Shown here one piece after another: positions 15,956 through 25,163 of a stretch of DNA of 64,000 nt. Location of the stretch: contig UQYI01000001.1 of assembly GCA_900545265.1 (NCBI GenBank), positions 1 through 64,000 on the forward strand, read 5' to 3'. The translations under genes were made by a program, and so were the position numbers. Each line of letters opens with the position of its first letter. Position 1 is the first letter of the stretch. The notes under the pieces were generated by a model, which was not told the origin of the DNA, did no database searches, and was given only the letters and a program-made list of their open reading frames with translations. This DNA is from an uncultured Eubacteriales bacterium. Its GTDB lineage: Bacteria > Bacillota > Clostridia > Christensenellales > CAG-138.

Positions 15956-18900
15956 TTACCCGCTATATCTGGCGTATCCTAAAAATTTTGCATTTTCGTT
16001 ACCACCGTACATTTGATAATTTTCAACTGGTCTGAATGCTACTCCACCGCCGGATTCTGTTGCGTCTATCATATACCCATCACCAACATACACCGCAACA
16101 TGGCAGGGACGACCCTCTTGCTTGGTCCAATAAATCAAATCCCCCGGAATCAAATCATCGGTAGTAAAGCTGTTTGTTTCGTAAAATTTCCATTTTTCAT
16201 TGGCAGCTCCAAACTCTCCCGGGTTGTCACGTTTTAAATAATGCACCTGTAAACGAGTGGTATTTGGAAAGCTAATATCCCCACTTGAATGAACCGCTGC
16301 TGCTACCAGTTCTGAACAATCCATGGTTCCAGGGGTTCGAACATACCTCTGTTGCGTAGCATCATATGGGGAATAAGGTGTTCCCAAATATTGGGCAGCA
16401 GTTTCAATCCATTGTAATGCTACAGTAGACGCCCCGGAACTTTTGGCCACCTGGATTGCTTTTTCACCGTCCGTTACTGCCCCTGCTGTCGGACTGGGAG
16501 TTGGGACCACCTGCATTCTTACAGGTGTAGGCTCCGGTTTCTCTGTAGGTTCCGGCTCGGGAGGTTGGTTACTACATCCTGTAGTAGCTGCCGTCACCAA
16601 TGCAATCAATATAACGACCAGCCAGGAGGAATGCCCCGTCGGATCGACCATGTTGACGGGGTTGTTGTTGCAGTAGGCATACAGGTGCTGCGTCCAGGGG
16701 GTAGAGGCGGAGCCGGTGTAGGTATCCTGCGACAGGAAACGGGCGGTGGCGGGGTTGTAGTAGCGGGCGTTCATGTAGAGCAGGCCGGAGGCATCCGCTA
16801 CGCTACCGGTGAAAGTAACCTCGTTGAAGAACGTATCGCCCGTGCTGGTCGTCACGCCGAACTCGTCGTAGTCGTAGCTCTTGACGATGGAACCCTCGCC
16901 GTCCACGATGTTTGTCACGCTGCCACGGATATCGTACCGGTAGAAGAAGTAGTCGTCCGCATACGGGTCTTGCCCGGTAGCCGCCTGCCCCTCGAACCGC
17001 TTGCTCGCCACGATTGAACCCGCCGGGTCAAGGATGTTCTGTGTCTGCAGCACGTACTCGTTCACCGTCGTAAACAGCAGGGCAGAGCCCGTGTAGTAGA
17101 AGTGCGTAATGACCTCGTCCTCCACGCGCGTCACGCGCTGCCCCTGCGCGTTGTACGCATACGTCGCGCTCGTCGACAGCGGGATCACCGCGTTGTTCGA
17201 GATGTTTGTAGAGGTCAGCCGGTTCGCCAGATCGTAGCCATAGTTCGTGGTCGTCGTCACGCCCGTGCCCGTCTGCACCTGCTGCGTCTGGTTCCCCCGC
17301 GCGTCATAGGTGTAGGTCGTCACCGCCGTGCCCTGCTGCACCCGCGTCAGCTGGTTCAGGTAGTTGTAGGTATACGTCTCCGCCGTCTCCGTGCCCTGCT
17401 GCCGCGTGAGCCGGTTCCCCACCGCGTCGTACGTATACGTCGTGGTCGTCCCGTCGTACGCCGCCGAGATCAGGCGGTTGCCCAGGTCATACTGGTACGT
17501 CCGCGTCTTCATCGTGCTGCCGCTGTACGCCTCCGTCACCGCTTCGGTCAGGATGTTCCCGTTCCCGTCGTACGTCAGGTTCGTCTCCTCCCGCACCGTC
17601 CGCGTCTCCCCGTCCACGTCCGTATACGTCAGCTTCACCGGCAGGCCGAAATCGTTGTAGGTATATGCCAGTTCGGTTGTCAAGGTGCCGCCGGTCAGGA
17701 ACGACGTGTTGTCCGTGACCGTCTCGATATCCCCATAGGCGTTATACGCATATGAGCGGATCAGCTTCTTGTTGCTTGTTGGGGAGGTTGTGCTTGCCGA
17801 GCCCGCATCCAGATAGATCGCAGAGAGCCGCCCATCAGCATCATAAGTATACCACAGGATGTGCAGCTCCGTATTGCCGGGATTGAACGAGCCCTGCGCG
17901 CTCTCCTTCGCGTATGAGATCGCCGTGACCTGCCCCGCGCTATTGTACCGGTAGTTCACTGCCAGCGCCCCGGCCTCCGCCTCCGTCTCCTGCCGCTGCT
18001 GCGTCACCCGCCCGTACTGGTCGTACGAATACGCCGTGGTCACGCTCTGCTGCGTCTCGCCGCTGCCGGTAATCTGCACCGCGCTCTCCAGACGGCTCCC
18101 ACCATTGCTATAGGCGTAGGAGATGGCGATCTCCGGCGCTTGTGCCGATGCGGAGGCAAAGTACTGCTCGCTCACGACGTTGCCCACCGCATCGTAGGCA
18201 TACCGCACGACGCTGCCGTCCTCCCGTGTGACTGACGTTACCTGCCCGTGCGCATCGTACGTATACGCCGTGGTCATGCTCTTCGTCGCGTCGTCCGGGT
18301 CGGTCACCACGTCGCGCAGCTTGCGCCCGCTGTTATCAAACACCGTGGTGGTTGTTACGCCTTTTGCGCTGGTCACAGCATTCGCCACCCCGCCGGTTAC
18401 GCTCTGGTCGTAGGCATAGGCCGTCGTGGCCGTTACGCCAGAGGAGAGCGGCTGGCGCACCTCAGTGAGGCGGGAGAGAGCATCGTAGGTATAGGTGGTG
18501 GTGGTACCGCGGCCATCGGTGACGGAGGTGTTGTTACCCAACATATCATAGGCCGCCGAAGTTGTCAAATCAGCCGATGGGACATAACCGGAAAGCCTCT
18601 CGCCGTGACTGCCCAGCTTTGTACGGTTTGCTGCGGCAACGGCCGCTGTCAGCGTTCGATTGCCCAGCGCATCGTACTCTGCACGCACGACTCGATTGCC
18701 CGTTGCGCCTCCGAGAGTCTCCACCACGGTCTGGTTGCCCATGTAATCGTAGCGGTAGACGACCGTCATGCCTCCGCCAGTTTGCTGGACGGCACGGCCG
18801 TTTTGATCGTACCATGTGGTGGATGTGCGTTCCTCAGGATCGGTCACGGTCACGCGGCGCACGCCGTAGCTATCGCTGCCCAGATAGGTGTAACTGGTCG

Positions 18901-21900
18901 TCAGCGCTCCGTTGCCCGAACCAATGCGGGCGGTGCTCACGCGCCCCATACTGTCATAGGTATAGGTGGTGACCACACCCTCCACATCGCGTGCGGTCAA
19001 CGCAAGACCCGCCACGGAATAGGTGTACGCTTCGTACGCGCCATTTGCATATGTTTTCTTCGTGAGCAGGCCGCGCCAGTCGTATTCGTATGCTACGGCA
19101 TCCTCCATTCCGTCTGTCGCCGCTGTAGCGGTGCGGCCATAATCGTCATACGTATAGCGCACGACAGAGAAAGGCGTCTGCCCCGCGCCGTTGGCGCTCG
19201 ATATGGTGGTCACGCGGCCCTTGGCATCGTAAACATACGACACATATCCGCCGTTGCGGTCGGTCGTGGCGATCAGATAGCCATAGTCGTTGTAGGCGTT
19301 CGTGGTCATTTTGCCGGCAGGATCGACAGCTGTCAGCACCTGCCCGGCAGCATTATAAGTATAGGTTGTGGTCTGGTAACTGCTGCCGTTTTTGACCTTG
19401 ACGGTTTTGGGCTGATTATACTGATAGTTCTGGTAGAGCGTTTCTCCTAAGAGCGTATCCCCCTGCGTGATCGCCATGCGCGTCAGGTCGCGCGTCGTTT
19501 CATCGTAGGTGTAGCTCTGCACGATGGGCGTTTCGCTTGCTGCGCCCTCCACGAGGTTGGTGTAGCTGACCGAAGCAAGCAGCAGATCGTCGGTATAGGT
19601 GTAGTTGATCGGATGACCGTCTGCGTCCTCACACCGCGTGATCACTCCGGTCGCGGGAACGTAGGTATAGGTGGCAACGGTGTATGCTGCATCATCCCCG
19701 ATCTTTGTCTTGACGGTGGTGGTAGCTGCGCTGTATGCAAATTCGGCAGCCTCCTGCCCGCCTGGGTACGCTATGCCAACCAGTCGGCCAGCATTATCAT
19801 ACGTCAGTGTATAGACCCGGTTGTCCGGATTCTTGATCGTGGAGAGGCCATTCTCCGAATAGGTGAAGATTTCGGTATACCCGCTATTGCCGGAGAGCGC
19901 GTGGGTGGCTGAAATGAGCCGGTCCTGTGCATCGTAGGCATAGGTATAGGTGATACTGGGCTGGTCGCCCTCCGTGCTTGTCCAGGTGAGCGACTCGAGC
20001 ATATCGATATGCTCGTTGACATACAAGTAATCCACCTCGTTGGGAAGCACTTCTTCGTAATTTGTGGCTTCCGGTGCTCTGCTTGCCCGCGTGGATGGGC
20101 TTGTGCGCTGCACCTTGTAGGTGAGCGTCAGCTTGTCACCAACGCTGTTTGCCACTTCCACGACATTGCCACGCGCATCATACGTAAGCGTTAACGCTGC
20201 ACCGGCAAGGTTGGTGAAAGATTTCAAACGCATAGTCTGCGCGTCGAAATGGTAGGTGATGTTGTCCTTGCGCGTGATCGTGTATTCGGCTGGTGCATCC
20301 GCCGTGGCTTCGATATAGGCAAGCACCATCCGTGTACCGGGCGCGCTTGCATACGTGCCGTCCTCCTGCAGCGCAAAGCGGTGTAACGAACCATCGCCAT
20401 CCTTGAGGATCAAGCCCACTTCTGTTCCGATCGAATCGTATTCGCGCATCAGTACAGTATTGAACGAATAATCCCACCCCACGCCGAGCGCCGTCTTGCT
20501 TGTCGTCTGGCTGTTGAACGTACGCCGCATGGCCATAGCAAAAAATGGATCGGCAACCACGAGATCGCTCGTTTGATATACCACATTGCCGTTGGCAACG
20601 TTGACATACCCTGCGCCACTATCCGTGCTGAACTGAGCATAACTCCAGTAATCCTGCAGTCCCAACTGCTTCTCCAGCTCATCCTCATCCACAACAGTGC
20701 CAACCACCTGATTCGTTGGTTCGCTAACACGCCCATTCTTTACAGCGGCGACAAGATAATAGAATGTCTTGCCATAGTTCAGGTTGAAGTCCGACCAATT
20801 GCAATCGGTCAGTCCACTGGCGACAAGTGTACTGTTGGAAAGGGTGAAATACGGAGTTTCGCTACGGTAGACGCTATATGTCACACCTTCGGTTTCGGAT
20901 GGAGCCCAGCGCAGCACAGTCAAGTTGTTTGCGCCTGAAAAGGCGGAAAGATTGTTTGGTGGGTCAATCAGTGAGACCGTCTGCGCTTCACCCGGCATGG
21001 CAGCACGTACCTCCAGCGACCAGCTGCTGAGCACAGGTTTTTCACCGTCTGCATTCGCCTCGAGCGTGGCACGAAGCACAATTTCCTCTCCTCCGGCTGT
21101 GACAGCGTTCCAAGTGCTCTGGTCATCAGCGGCTACGGTAGGAACGGCCTGCCAGGTTGTGCCACCATCCGTTGATAGATGATAGGTGATGCCTGCACCA
21201 TCCGGGATGCTGGCGTCCACGATCAGACGAGTTGCCTCAGCCTCGCCGGCAAGCAGACGGCGGGTGCTCTGGACGGTACCGGACTCGCTCGCATTTGATA
21301 GCGTTAGACCGCCGCTTTCGAGAACCTCCGTGTTGTTCAGTTCGGTAAATCCACGCGCATCTGTCAAAAATGCAGTCTGAATTAGTTCGCTGGAGCCATA
21401 GAAGATATAGCGGGTTTCCGCATAGATTTGGTCGATCGTCGGAGATGCTGTGGCGGTGCCCTTTCCCAACGTAGCGCGTATACGTACGCTGCTGCTGGTG
21501 TTGCTGCCGTACAGATACAGCCGGTTCGCTTTTGTAACGGTTACACCGCCATCCGTGGAAACCGGCGTAATTGTCTGCCATGTATCGCCATCCACCGAAA
21601 TCTCATATCCTATCGACGAACCAGATGGTACCGTCTGGTTGACGATCAGATCAATATAGGAAATCGTACCGCTTAGCGCAAGTACAGGAGTGATAAGCAT
21701 GCCGCTTTCGCCCGTCAGTGCTGCAATGCCGTCGGTGACTGCTACACCATCAAGCGTGAAGCCGCTGGTTCCATTCGCTGGCAGAAAGAGGTGCTGCTTT
21801 TCGTAAGTTGAATGGCTATAGACTGGTTCACCTGCTTCGTCGAAGGCCATGACATAGAGATAGTGTGTGGAACCTTCAGCAAACCCTGACGGGAGTGTGA

Positions 21901-22372
21901 AGGACAAGCCGGGCTCGTCCTCTGTCTGAGTATCTCGTACCACATTATCCACTACAAATTTTGCTCCGCTATATATCGCGGTATCGGAGGAATCGGCCTT
22001 TGTATAGGTTGCCGCCCATGTACCGTTCGCAGAGTCAGTCTGAATCGTATGCGTCAGCCCTGCATCGACCTGCCGGCTACCCTCGGCCTTGGTCCAAGTC
22101 GCCGTTTGGCTGGCTGTGTTGCCCGCCTGATCCCATGCGGTCAAGGTCAACGTATACGTCTGCTCATTGTCGAGTCCGGTGATGTTCCAGCGTGCAATAA
22201 TCGCATCCGTTAGCGTTGTCGTGCCGGTTGCAATTGTTGTTTTTTTCCGTAGAAGTTCCTGTCCCGAGATGATACTCCAGTTTCCATCCGGAAAAATCAT
22301 TTGCGTTTGTGGTAATTGTCGCGCGTACCTGCACAATCCCACCCGTGTCCGAGACGACAGTCGGGCCCGCAA
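15956..22372 (-). CDS. RHS polymorphic toxin, C-terminal part with NlpC/P60 peptidase tip
   Basis: 2138-residue frame whose true upstream part is the gene at 22164-24680; the frames join near 22245, so the first 45 or so residues of this frame are not real. Content: Ig/FN3-like segments (ARWNITGLDNEQTYTLTLTA), a long RHS/YD repeat region, the core (SGLLYMNARYYNPATARFLS, about residues 1860-1890) and the hinge MVDPTGH. After it come a hydrophobic stretch ending in ATTGC (lipobox-like), a Pro/Glu/Thr linker (PPEPEPTEKPEPTP) and an NlpC/P60 domain with catalytic Cys2019 (TMDCSELV) and His2091 (CHVAVYVGDGYMIDA). NlpC/P60 enzymes cleave peptidoglycan peptides, pointing to a wall-degrading toxin. 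A lipoprotein follows at once. Confidence 0.85.
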   Translation of the reverse strand: MRARLSSRTRVGLCRYARQLPQTQMIFPDGNWSIISGQELLRKKTTIATGTTTLTDAIIARWNITGLDNEQTYTLTLTAWDQAGNTASQTATWTKAEGSRQVDAGLTHTIQTDSANGTWAATYTKADSSDTAIYSGAKFVVDNVVRDTQTEDEPGLSFTLPSGFAEGSTHYLYVMAFDEAGEPVYSHSTYEKQHLFLPANGTSGFTLDGVAVTDGIAALTGESGMLITPVLALSGTISYIDLIVNQTVPSGSSIGYEISVDGDTWQTITPVSTDGGVTVTKANRLYLYGSNTSSSVRIRATLGKGTATASPTIDQIYAETRYIFYGSSELIQTAFLTDARGFTELNNTEVLESGGLTLSNASESGTVQSTRRLLAGEAEATRLIVDASIPDGAGITYHLSTDGGTTWQAVPTVAADDQSTWNAVTAGGEEIVLRATLEANADGEKPVLSSWSLEVRAAMPGEAQTVSLIDPPNNLSAFSGANNLTVLRWAPSETEGVTYSVYRSETPYFTLSNSTLVASGLTDCNWSDFNLNYGKTFYYLVAAVKNGRVSEPTNQVVGTVVDEDELEKQLGLQDYWSYAQFSTDSGAGYVNVANGNVVYQTSDLVVADPFFAMAMRRTFNSQTTSKTALGVGWDYSFNTVLMREYDSIGTEVGLILKDGDGSLHRFALQEDGTYASAPGTRMVLAYIEATADAPAEYTITRKDNITYHFDAQTMRLKSFTNLAGAALTLTYDARGNVVEVANSVGDKLTLTYKVQRTSPSTRASRAPEATNYEEVLPNEVDYLYVNEHIDMLESLTWTSTEGDQPSITYTYAYDAQDRLISATHALSGNSGYTEIFTYSENGLSTIKNPDNRVYTLTYDNAGRLVGIAYPGGQEAAEFAYSAATTTVKTKIGDDAAYTVATYTYVPATGVITRCEDADGHPINYTYTDDLLLASVSYTNLVEGAASETPIVQSYTYDETTRDLTRMAITQGDTLLGETLYQNYQYNQPKTVKVKNGSSYQTTTYTYNAAGQVLTAVDPAGKMTTNAYNDYGYLIATTDRNGGYVSYVYDAKGRVTTISSANGAGQTPFSVVRYTYDDYGRTATAATDGMEDAVAYEYDWRGLLTKKTYANGAYEAYTYSVAGLALTARDVEGVVTTYTYDSMGRVSTARIGSGNGALTTSYTYLGSDSYGVRRVTVTDPEERTSTTWYDQNGRAVQQTGGGMTVVYRYDYMGNQTVVETLGGATGNRVVRAEYDALGNRTLTAAVAAANRTKLGSHGERLSGYVPSADLTTSAAYDMLGNNTSVTDGRGTTTTYTYDALSRLTEVRQPLSSGVTATTAYAYDQSVTGGVANAVTSAKGVTTTTVFDNSGRKLRDVVTDPDDATKSMTTAYTYDAHGQVTSVTREDGSVVRYAYDAVGNVVSEQYFASASAQAPEIAISYAYSNGGSRLESAVQITGSGETQQSVTTAYSYDQYGRVTQQRQETEAEAGALAVNYRYNSAGQVTAISYAKESAQGSFNPGNTELHILWYTYDADGRLSAIYLDAGSASTTSPTSNKKLIRSYAYNAYGDIETVTDNTSFLTGGTLTTELAYTYNDFGLPVKLTYTDVDGETRTVREETNLTYDGNGNILTEAVTEAYSGSTMKTRTYQYDLGNRLISAAYDGTTTTYTYDAVGNRLTRQQGTETAETYTYNYLNQLTRVQQGTAVTTYTYDARGNQTQQVQTGTGVTTTTNYGYDLANRLTSTNISNNAVIPLSTSATYAYNAQGQRVTRVEDEVITHFYYTGSALLFTTVNEYVLQTQNILDPAGSIVASKRFEGQAATGQDPYADDYFFYRYDIRGSVTNIVDGEGSIVKSYDYDEFGVTTSTGDTFFNEVTFTGSVADASGLLYMNARYYNPATARFLSQDTYTGSASTPWTQHLYAYCNNNPVNMVDPTGHSSWLVVILIALVTAATTGCSNQPPEPEPTEKPEPTPVRMQVVPTPSPTAGAVTDGEKAIQVAKSSGASTVALQWIETAAQYLGTPYSPYDATQQRYVRTPGTMDCSELVAAAVHSSGDISFPNTTRLQVHYLKRDNPGEFGAANEKWKFYETNSFTTDDLIPGDLIYWTKQEGRPCHVAVYVGDGYMIDATESGGGVAFRPVENYQMYGGNENAKFLGYARYSG
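16631..17149 (-). repeat. RHS core repeat, copy B (within the full-length RHS gene)
   Basis: Partner of 13570-14086. The copies share the RHS core up to the PTGH hinge, after which the toxin sequences differ completely. Confidence 0.85.
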
Positions 22373-24680
22373 TTACTGGTGCGATGATGTCGCGCTGATA
22401 TGGTGTGGAAGAGCACTTTGCTGCACCAATGTTGCCCGCTGCATCCTTGGCTCTGACCCACACGTACTGCGTACCAACAGCTGGCTCGGTGAGCGTATGT
22501 GTAAGCGCGTTGGAAGAGGGAAGATCTGAGAAGGATTCGGGTGCCGTAGTGTTTGAAGTGCTCAGCGCGTATTGGTAGATAACAGCCGAGGCATCGCTTG
22601 CAGCCGTGTGCGTAACGGTAACATTGCCGGTTGTCCAAGTAGTCGGTGAGACCGTCACACTGCTGGGTGCTGTGGGCGGTGTCAGATCGCCAACCGTAAT
22701 CGTATTTGACACGGCATATTCGGAGCTGCCCACGCTGTTCTTTGCACGAACTTTTGCATAGTAGGTTGTGTTATCATTCTGGTTTGAAAATGTATAGCTG
22801 GTTCCTGTTCTGCTGACTGTCTGTACAAGCGTTCCCGCACGGTATAGCTGCACATCATAACCGGTCGCGCCGGACGCTGCGCTCCACGATACGGTGATGG
22901 TAGCCTTTGTACCATTCTGCGTGTAAGCAGTTGTTATAGCTGTCGGCGCATTGGGCGCAGAGTTATATGTGACGACCAGCTTGGGCCTGTTTGCTGTGGT
23001 CGCGCCTTCGGTCGATGTAAAACGCTTGTAACGCGCTTCGGTCTCGTTCGGTATTTTCATGACGAATTTGCGTAGCTTACTGCTGTTGCCATACCATTCT
23101 TGCACCTTCGCCGTCATATCCCAGCTATAAGAACCGATGTTTTTAACCACCGTGCTGGAAAAATGCGTTGATTCAAAGGAAGGTTGTGTATTCCATGTCA
23201 CAGTAGTAATGGAGAAGTTTGAAGTCACCTGATGCAGCCGTACCGATGGCGCGGAATTACCGGCATATTCCTCGTAGCAGGTCAAAGTCGCACCGGTGAT
23301 CTGTTTGTTGGTTCCAATGGCGGTGATGAGGCTGGTAAAATCAAAGTAAACGCGTAACCGGTCGCCATTGGACATACAGCCCATCTTCAGGCCGGTCTCG
23401 GTATGATAGTTCCTAGTGCCACTGTATTGATCTGTCACATGTGTATCCGCAATGTAGTTTGCACCACTATAGGTGGCCGAGGGATCTAATGATACTGGAT
23501 ACACGCGATCGCTGCTTGTCAACCATTCGCGATTCGGCGTAAGCGTGTACAGATAGCTTCCGCCCTCCAGAAGTTCGAGCTTTACATCAATGTCGTACGA
23601 AAAATTACAGTCTATATCTGATGAATCATACATCACTGGTGCTGGGATTGCGGCGACAATCTCTGCTGTGCGGCTATCAACCAAATAGGTATTGCCGTCC
23701 TCACGAAGCAAGGGTACCAGACCGCTCAACGTCAACAGAAAAGAGAAGCTGGCCTGCGTTGGAATCGAAAGAAACACAATATCTTCTTTCAGACCATTGC
23801 CCGTTGGCGTCAATACCAAGTCAATGTTGTTGCCATACACGTTCTTATAGCGTAGGCTACTATATGTTGAACGACTCGCTTCGGCATCTCCGTTCATACT
23901 GAAGATGCTGCTTCCATCAGCAAGATAACGTATATCAAAGGCATTCAACGGCAAAAGGCCGTTTTGCGGTACCGGTGCAAGCGAAATTGAGCGACCGTCA
24001 CGGCTTAGCGTTACAAGCCGGTTTTCGGTGATTGTTGTTTGAAAATCTATGCGTACCGGCGACTTGGCGCTCGTAAGCGTCTGGAGACCATCTTGTGATC
24101 CCACTGTGATTTCAGGCTCAATCATGCGCCACTTGCCGCTGGAAGTCTTGTAACGGACGGGCGAGAGGTATAGCTCAACCGTGCCGCTTCCATCCTCATC
24201 TTCATTACGGATGATGTATGCCTCGAGATCTTCTGCGGTTAGTTCCGGTTGCAGTTCGAGCAACTCTTCATACTCGGCCATGGTTATAACATCACGCTCT
24301 TGCTTCGTGCCAGAAAACAGAGAGATACGTGTATCGATCTGTTCTTCTTCTAACTGCAATCCATCTTGCGATGTAATAGATGCATCTGGAAGGGAGGATG
24401 ATTCTACGGCTTCTTCGCCATCTTCATCCGATTGTCCCGGCACCGTTTCTGACGGTTCCGCGACCGATTCAGCTTCTTCTCCTTGTGATGCTGGAGCGGA
24501 TTCGTCCTCTGATGGCTCTGAAGTTGACAAAGTTATATCATTAAAAGACTCCCTTGCCACATTGGGTGAACTCATCTTTCCTGTGCTCAACGCCAATGCT
24601 GTTGCAGGTGAAATAATGTATCCTGACAAGAGAAAAACTGCAACCAGAAACACACTCAGCGCTCGCCTGAACCCCTTCAT
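22164..24680 (-). CDS. RHS polymorphic toxin, N-terminal part (secretion and wall-associated domains), frameshifted
   Basis: 838-residue frame. Start at MKGFRRALSVFLVAVF, preceded by GGAGG: signal peptide (1-30), acidic Ser/Glu-rich stretch (about 40-125), wall-associated region with a DNRLRE-type domain (about 400-580, containing ADTHV and TWNTQPSF), then FN3-like domains (SAPNAPTAIT, VSWSAASGATGYDVQLY). The frame leaves the coding path at an A7 tract (22240-22246), where deleting one A joins STEK to TTIATGTTTL of the next frame. The joined protein would be about 2930 residues, similar in plan to the RHS gene at 3940-10878. Whether the shift is a sequencing error, a switchable tract or real loss cannot be told from the sequence. 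Confidence 0.85.
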   Translation of the reverse strand: MKGFRRALSVFLVAVFLLSGYIISPATALALSTGKMSSPNVARESFNDITLSTSEPSEDESAPASQGEEAESVAEPSETVPGQSDEDGEEAVESSSLPDASITSQDGLQLEEEQIDTRISLFSGTKQERDVITMAEYEELLELQPELTAEDLEAYIIRNEDEDGSGTVELYLSPVRYKTSSGKWRMIEPEITVGSQDGLQTLTSAKSPVRIDFQTTITENRLVTLSRDGRSISLAPVPQNGLLPLNAFDIRYLADGSSIFSMNGDAEASRSTYSSLRYKNVYGNNIDLVLTPTGNGLKEDIVFLSIPTQASFSFLLTLSGLVPLLREDGNTYLVDSRTAEIVAAIPAPVMYDSSDIDCNFSYDIDVKLELLEGGSYLYTLTPNREWLTSSDRVYPVSLDPSATYSGANYIADTHVTDQYSGTRNYHTETGLKMGCMSNGDRLRVYFDFTSLITAIGTNKQITGATLTCYEEYAGNSAPSVRLHQVTSNFSITTVTWNTQPSFESTHFSSTVVKNIGSYSWDMTAKVQEWYGNSSKLRKFVMKIPNETEARYKRFTSTEGATTANRPKLVVTYNSAPNAPTAITTAYTQNGTKATITVSWSAASGATGYDVQLYRAGTLVQTVSRTGTSYTFSNQNDNTTYYAKVRAKNSVGSSEYAVSNTITVGDLTPPTAPSSVTVSPTTWTTGNVTVTHTAASDASAVIYQYALSTSNTTAPESFSDLPSSNALTHTLTEPAVGTQYVWVRAKDAAGNIGAAKCSSTPYQRDIIAPVIAGPTVVSDTGGIVQVRATITTNANDFSGWKLEYHLGTGTSTEKNNNCNRHDNANGCDYCTLEHHRTRQ
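22240..22246 (-). other. A7 homopolymer at the RHS frameshift
   Basis: The minus strand reads ACG GAA AAA AAC AAC in the upstream frame; with six A instead of seven the protein is continuous (TEKTTIATG). The needed change is loss of one base (+1 frame). Confidence 0.75.
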
Positions 24681-24844
24681 TCGCCATTTCCTCCATATTC
24701 ATTTGTTTTGAGTAGGTTTGTAAAAGAGACTGAAAACAGGTCGGTCGGGTAGGATTCCTTCTACTACAGCCAAAGCGGATATGGAAAGTTTCTTATGTCT
24801 CAATCATACATGTTTTGGAAGATATATCCATCCATATTGTTTTA

Positions 24845-24861
24845 TGTTTACAAAGAGTTCA
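24845..24861 (-). promoter_or_regulatory. 17-base box shared by both full-length RHS genes (second copy)
   Basis: Minus strand TGAACTCTTTGTAAACA, identical to 11002-11018, 165 bases upstream of the RHS start codon, followed by ACAATATGGA. Confidence 0.55.
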
Positions 24862-25070
24862 CACACTATCATCTACATGCGTATCAAAATAATGTAATTG
24901 ATTCGTGATGAATCAACAGAAAGGATATTGCCATCGACAAGGATTAATGTTATTTTAAGATGGTTAGTGCAAAAGCATATGGTTGGTTATAAATGTTCAA
25001 CTTTCCTCTGATTTCTAAAGCTGAGTAATATATGTAGATTTATGCTAAGCGGCTATGATTGCAAGAAAAA

Positions 25071-25100
25071 CGTATTTGACAATATTGTTTTTCAAATACG
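25071..25100. promoter_or_regulatory. Dyad operator candidate upstream of the WYL regulator
   Basis: CGTATTTGA (25071-25079) and TCAAATACG (25092-25100) form a perfect 9-base inverted repeat with a 12-base spacer that contains CAATATTG, itself palindromic. It could be the site for the WYL protein itself, acting on its own gene and perhaps on the divergent RHS gene. Confidence 0.45.
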
Positions 25101-25109
25101 CACGCAATC

Positions 25110-25138
25110 TTGCAATCGGACAAAAGTCTGTCTATAGG
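25110..25138 (+). promoter_or_regulatory. Candidate promoter of the WYL regulator gene
   Basis: TTGCAA (25110-25115), 17-base spacer, TATAGG (25133-25138), 25 bases before the start codon at 25164. Confidence 0.4.
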
Positions 25139-25163
25139 GTTAGGGATGAAAGGAGACCCGGGT

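Larger units (their letters stand above)
24681..25163. other. Divergent intergenic region between the RHS gene and the WYL regulator
   Basis: About 480 AT-rich bases without a credible gene. It holds the shared RHS box (24845-24861), a 9-base dyad (25071-25100) and a weak promoter for the WYL gene (25110-25138). Confidence 0.6.

Noticed and set aside
18248..19450. Long plus-strand frame of 400 codons within the RHS gene
   Set aside because: Antisense shadow of the RHS repeats; no family features and no start signals.
22240..22246. Programmed -1 frameshift at A-AAA-AAC in the RHS gene
   Set aside because: The heptamer fits a -1 slippery site, but the downstream coding frame is +1 (one base must be skipped), so -1 slippage would not give the joined protein.
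16631..24680. Regularly spaced similar motifs in the RHS genes as a possible CRISPR array or tandem DNA repeat
   Set aside because: The repetition is at protein level (YxYDxxGN units of variable spacing) with no constant DNA repeat or spacer unit.
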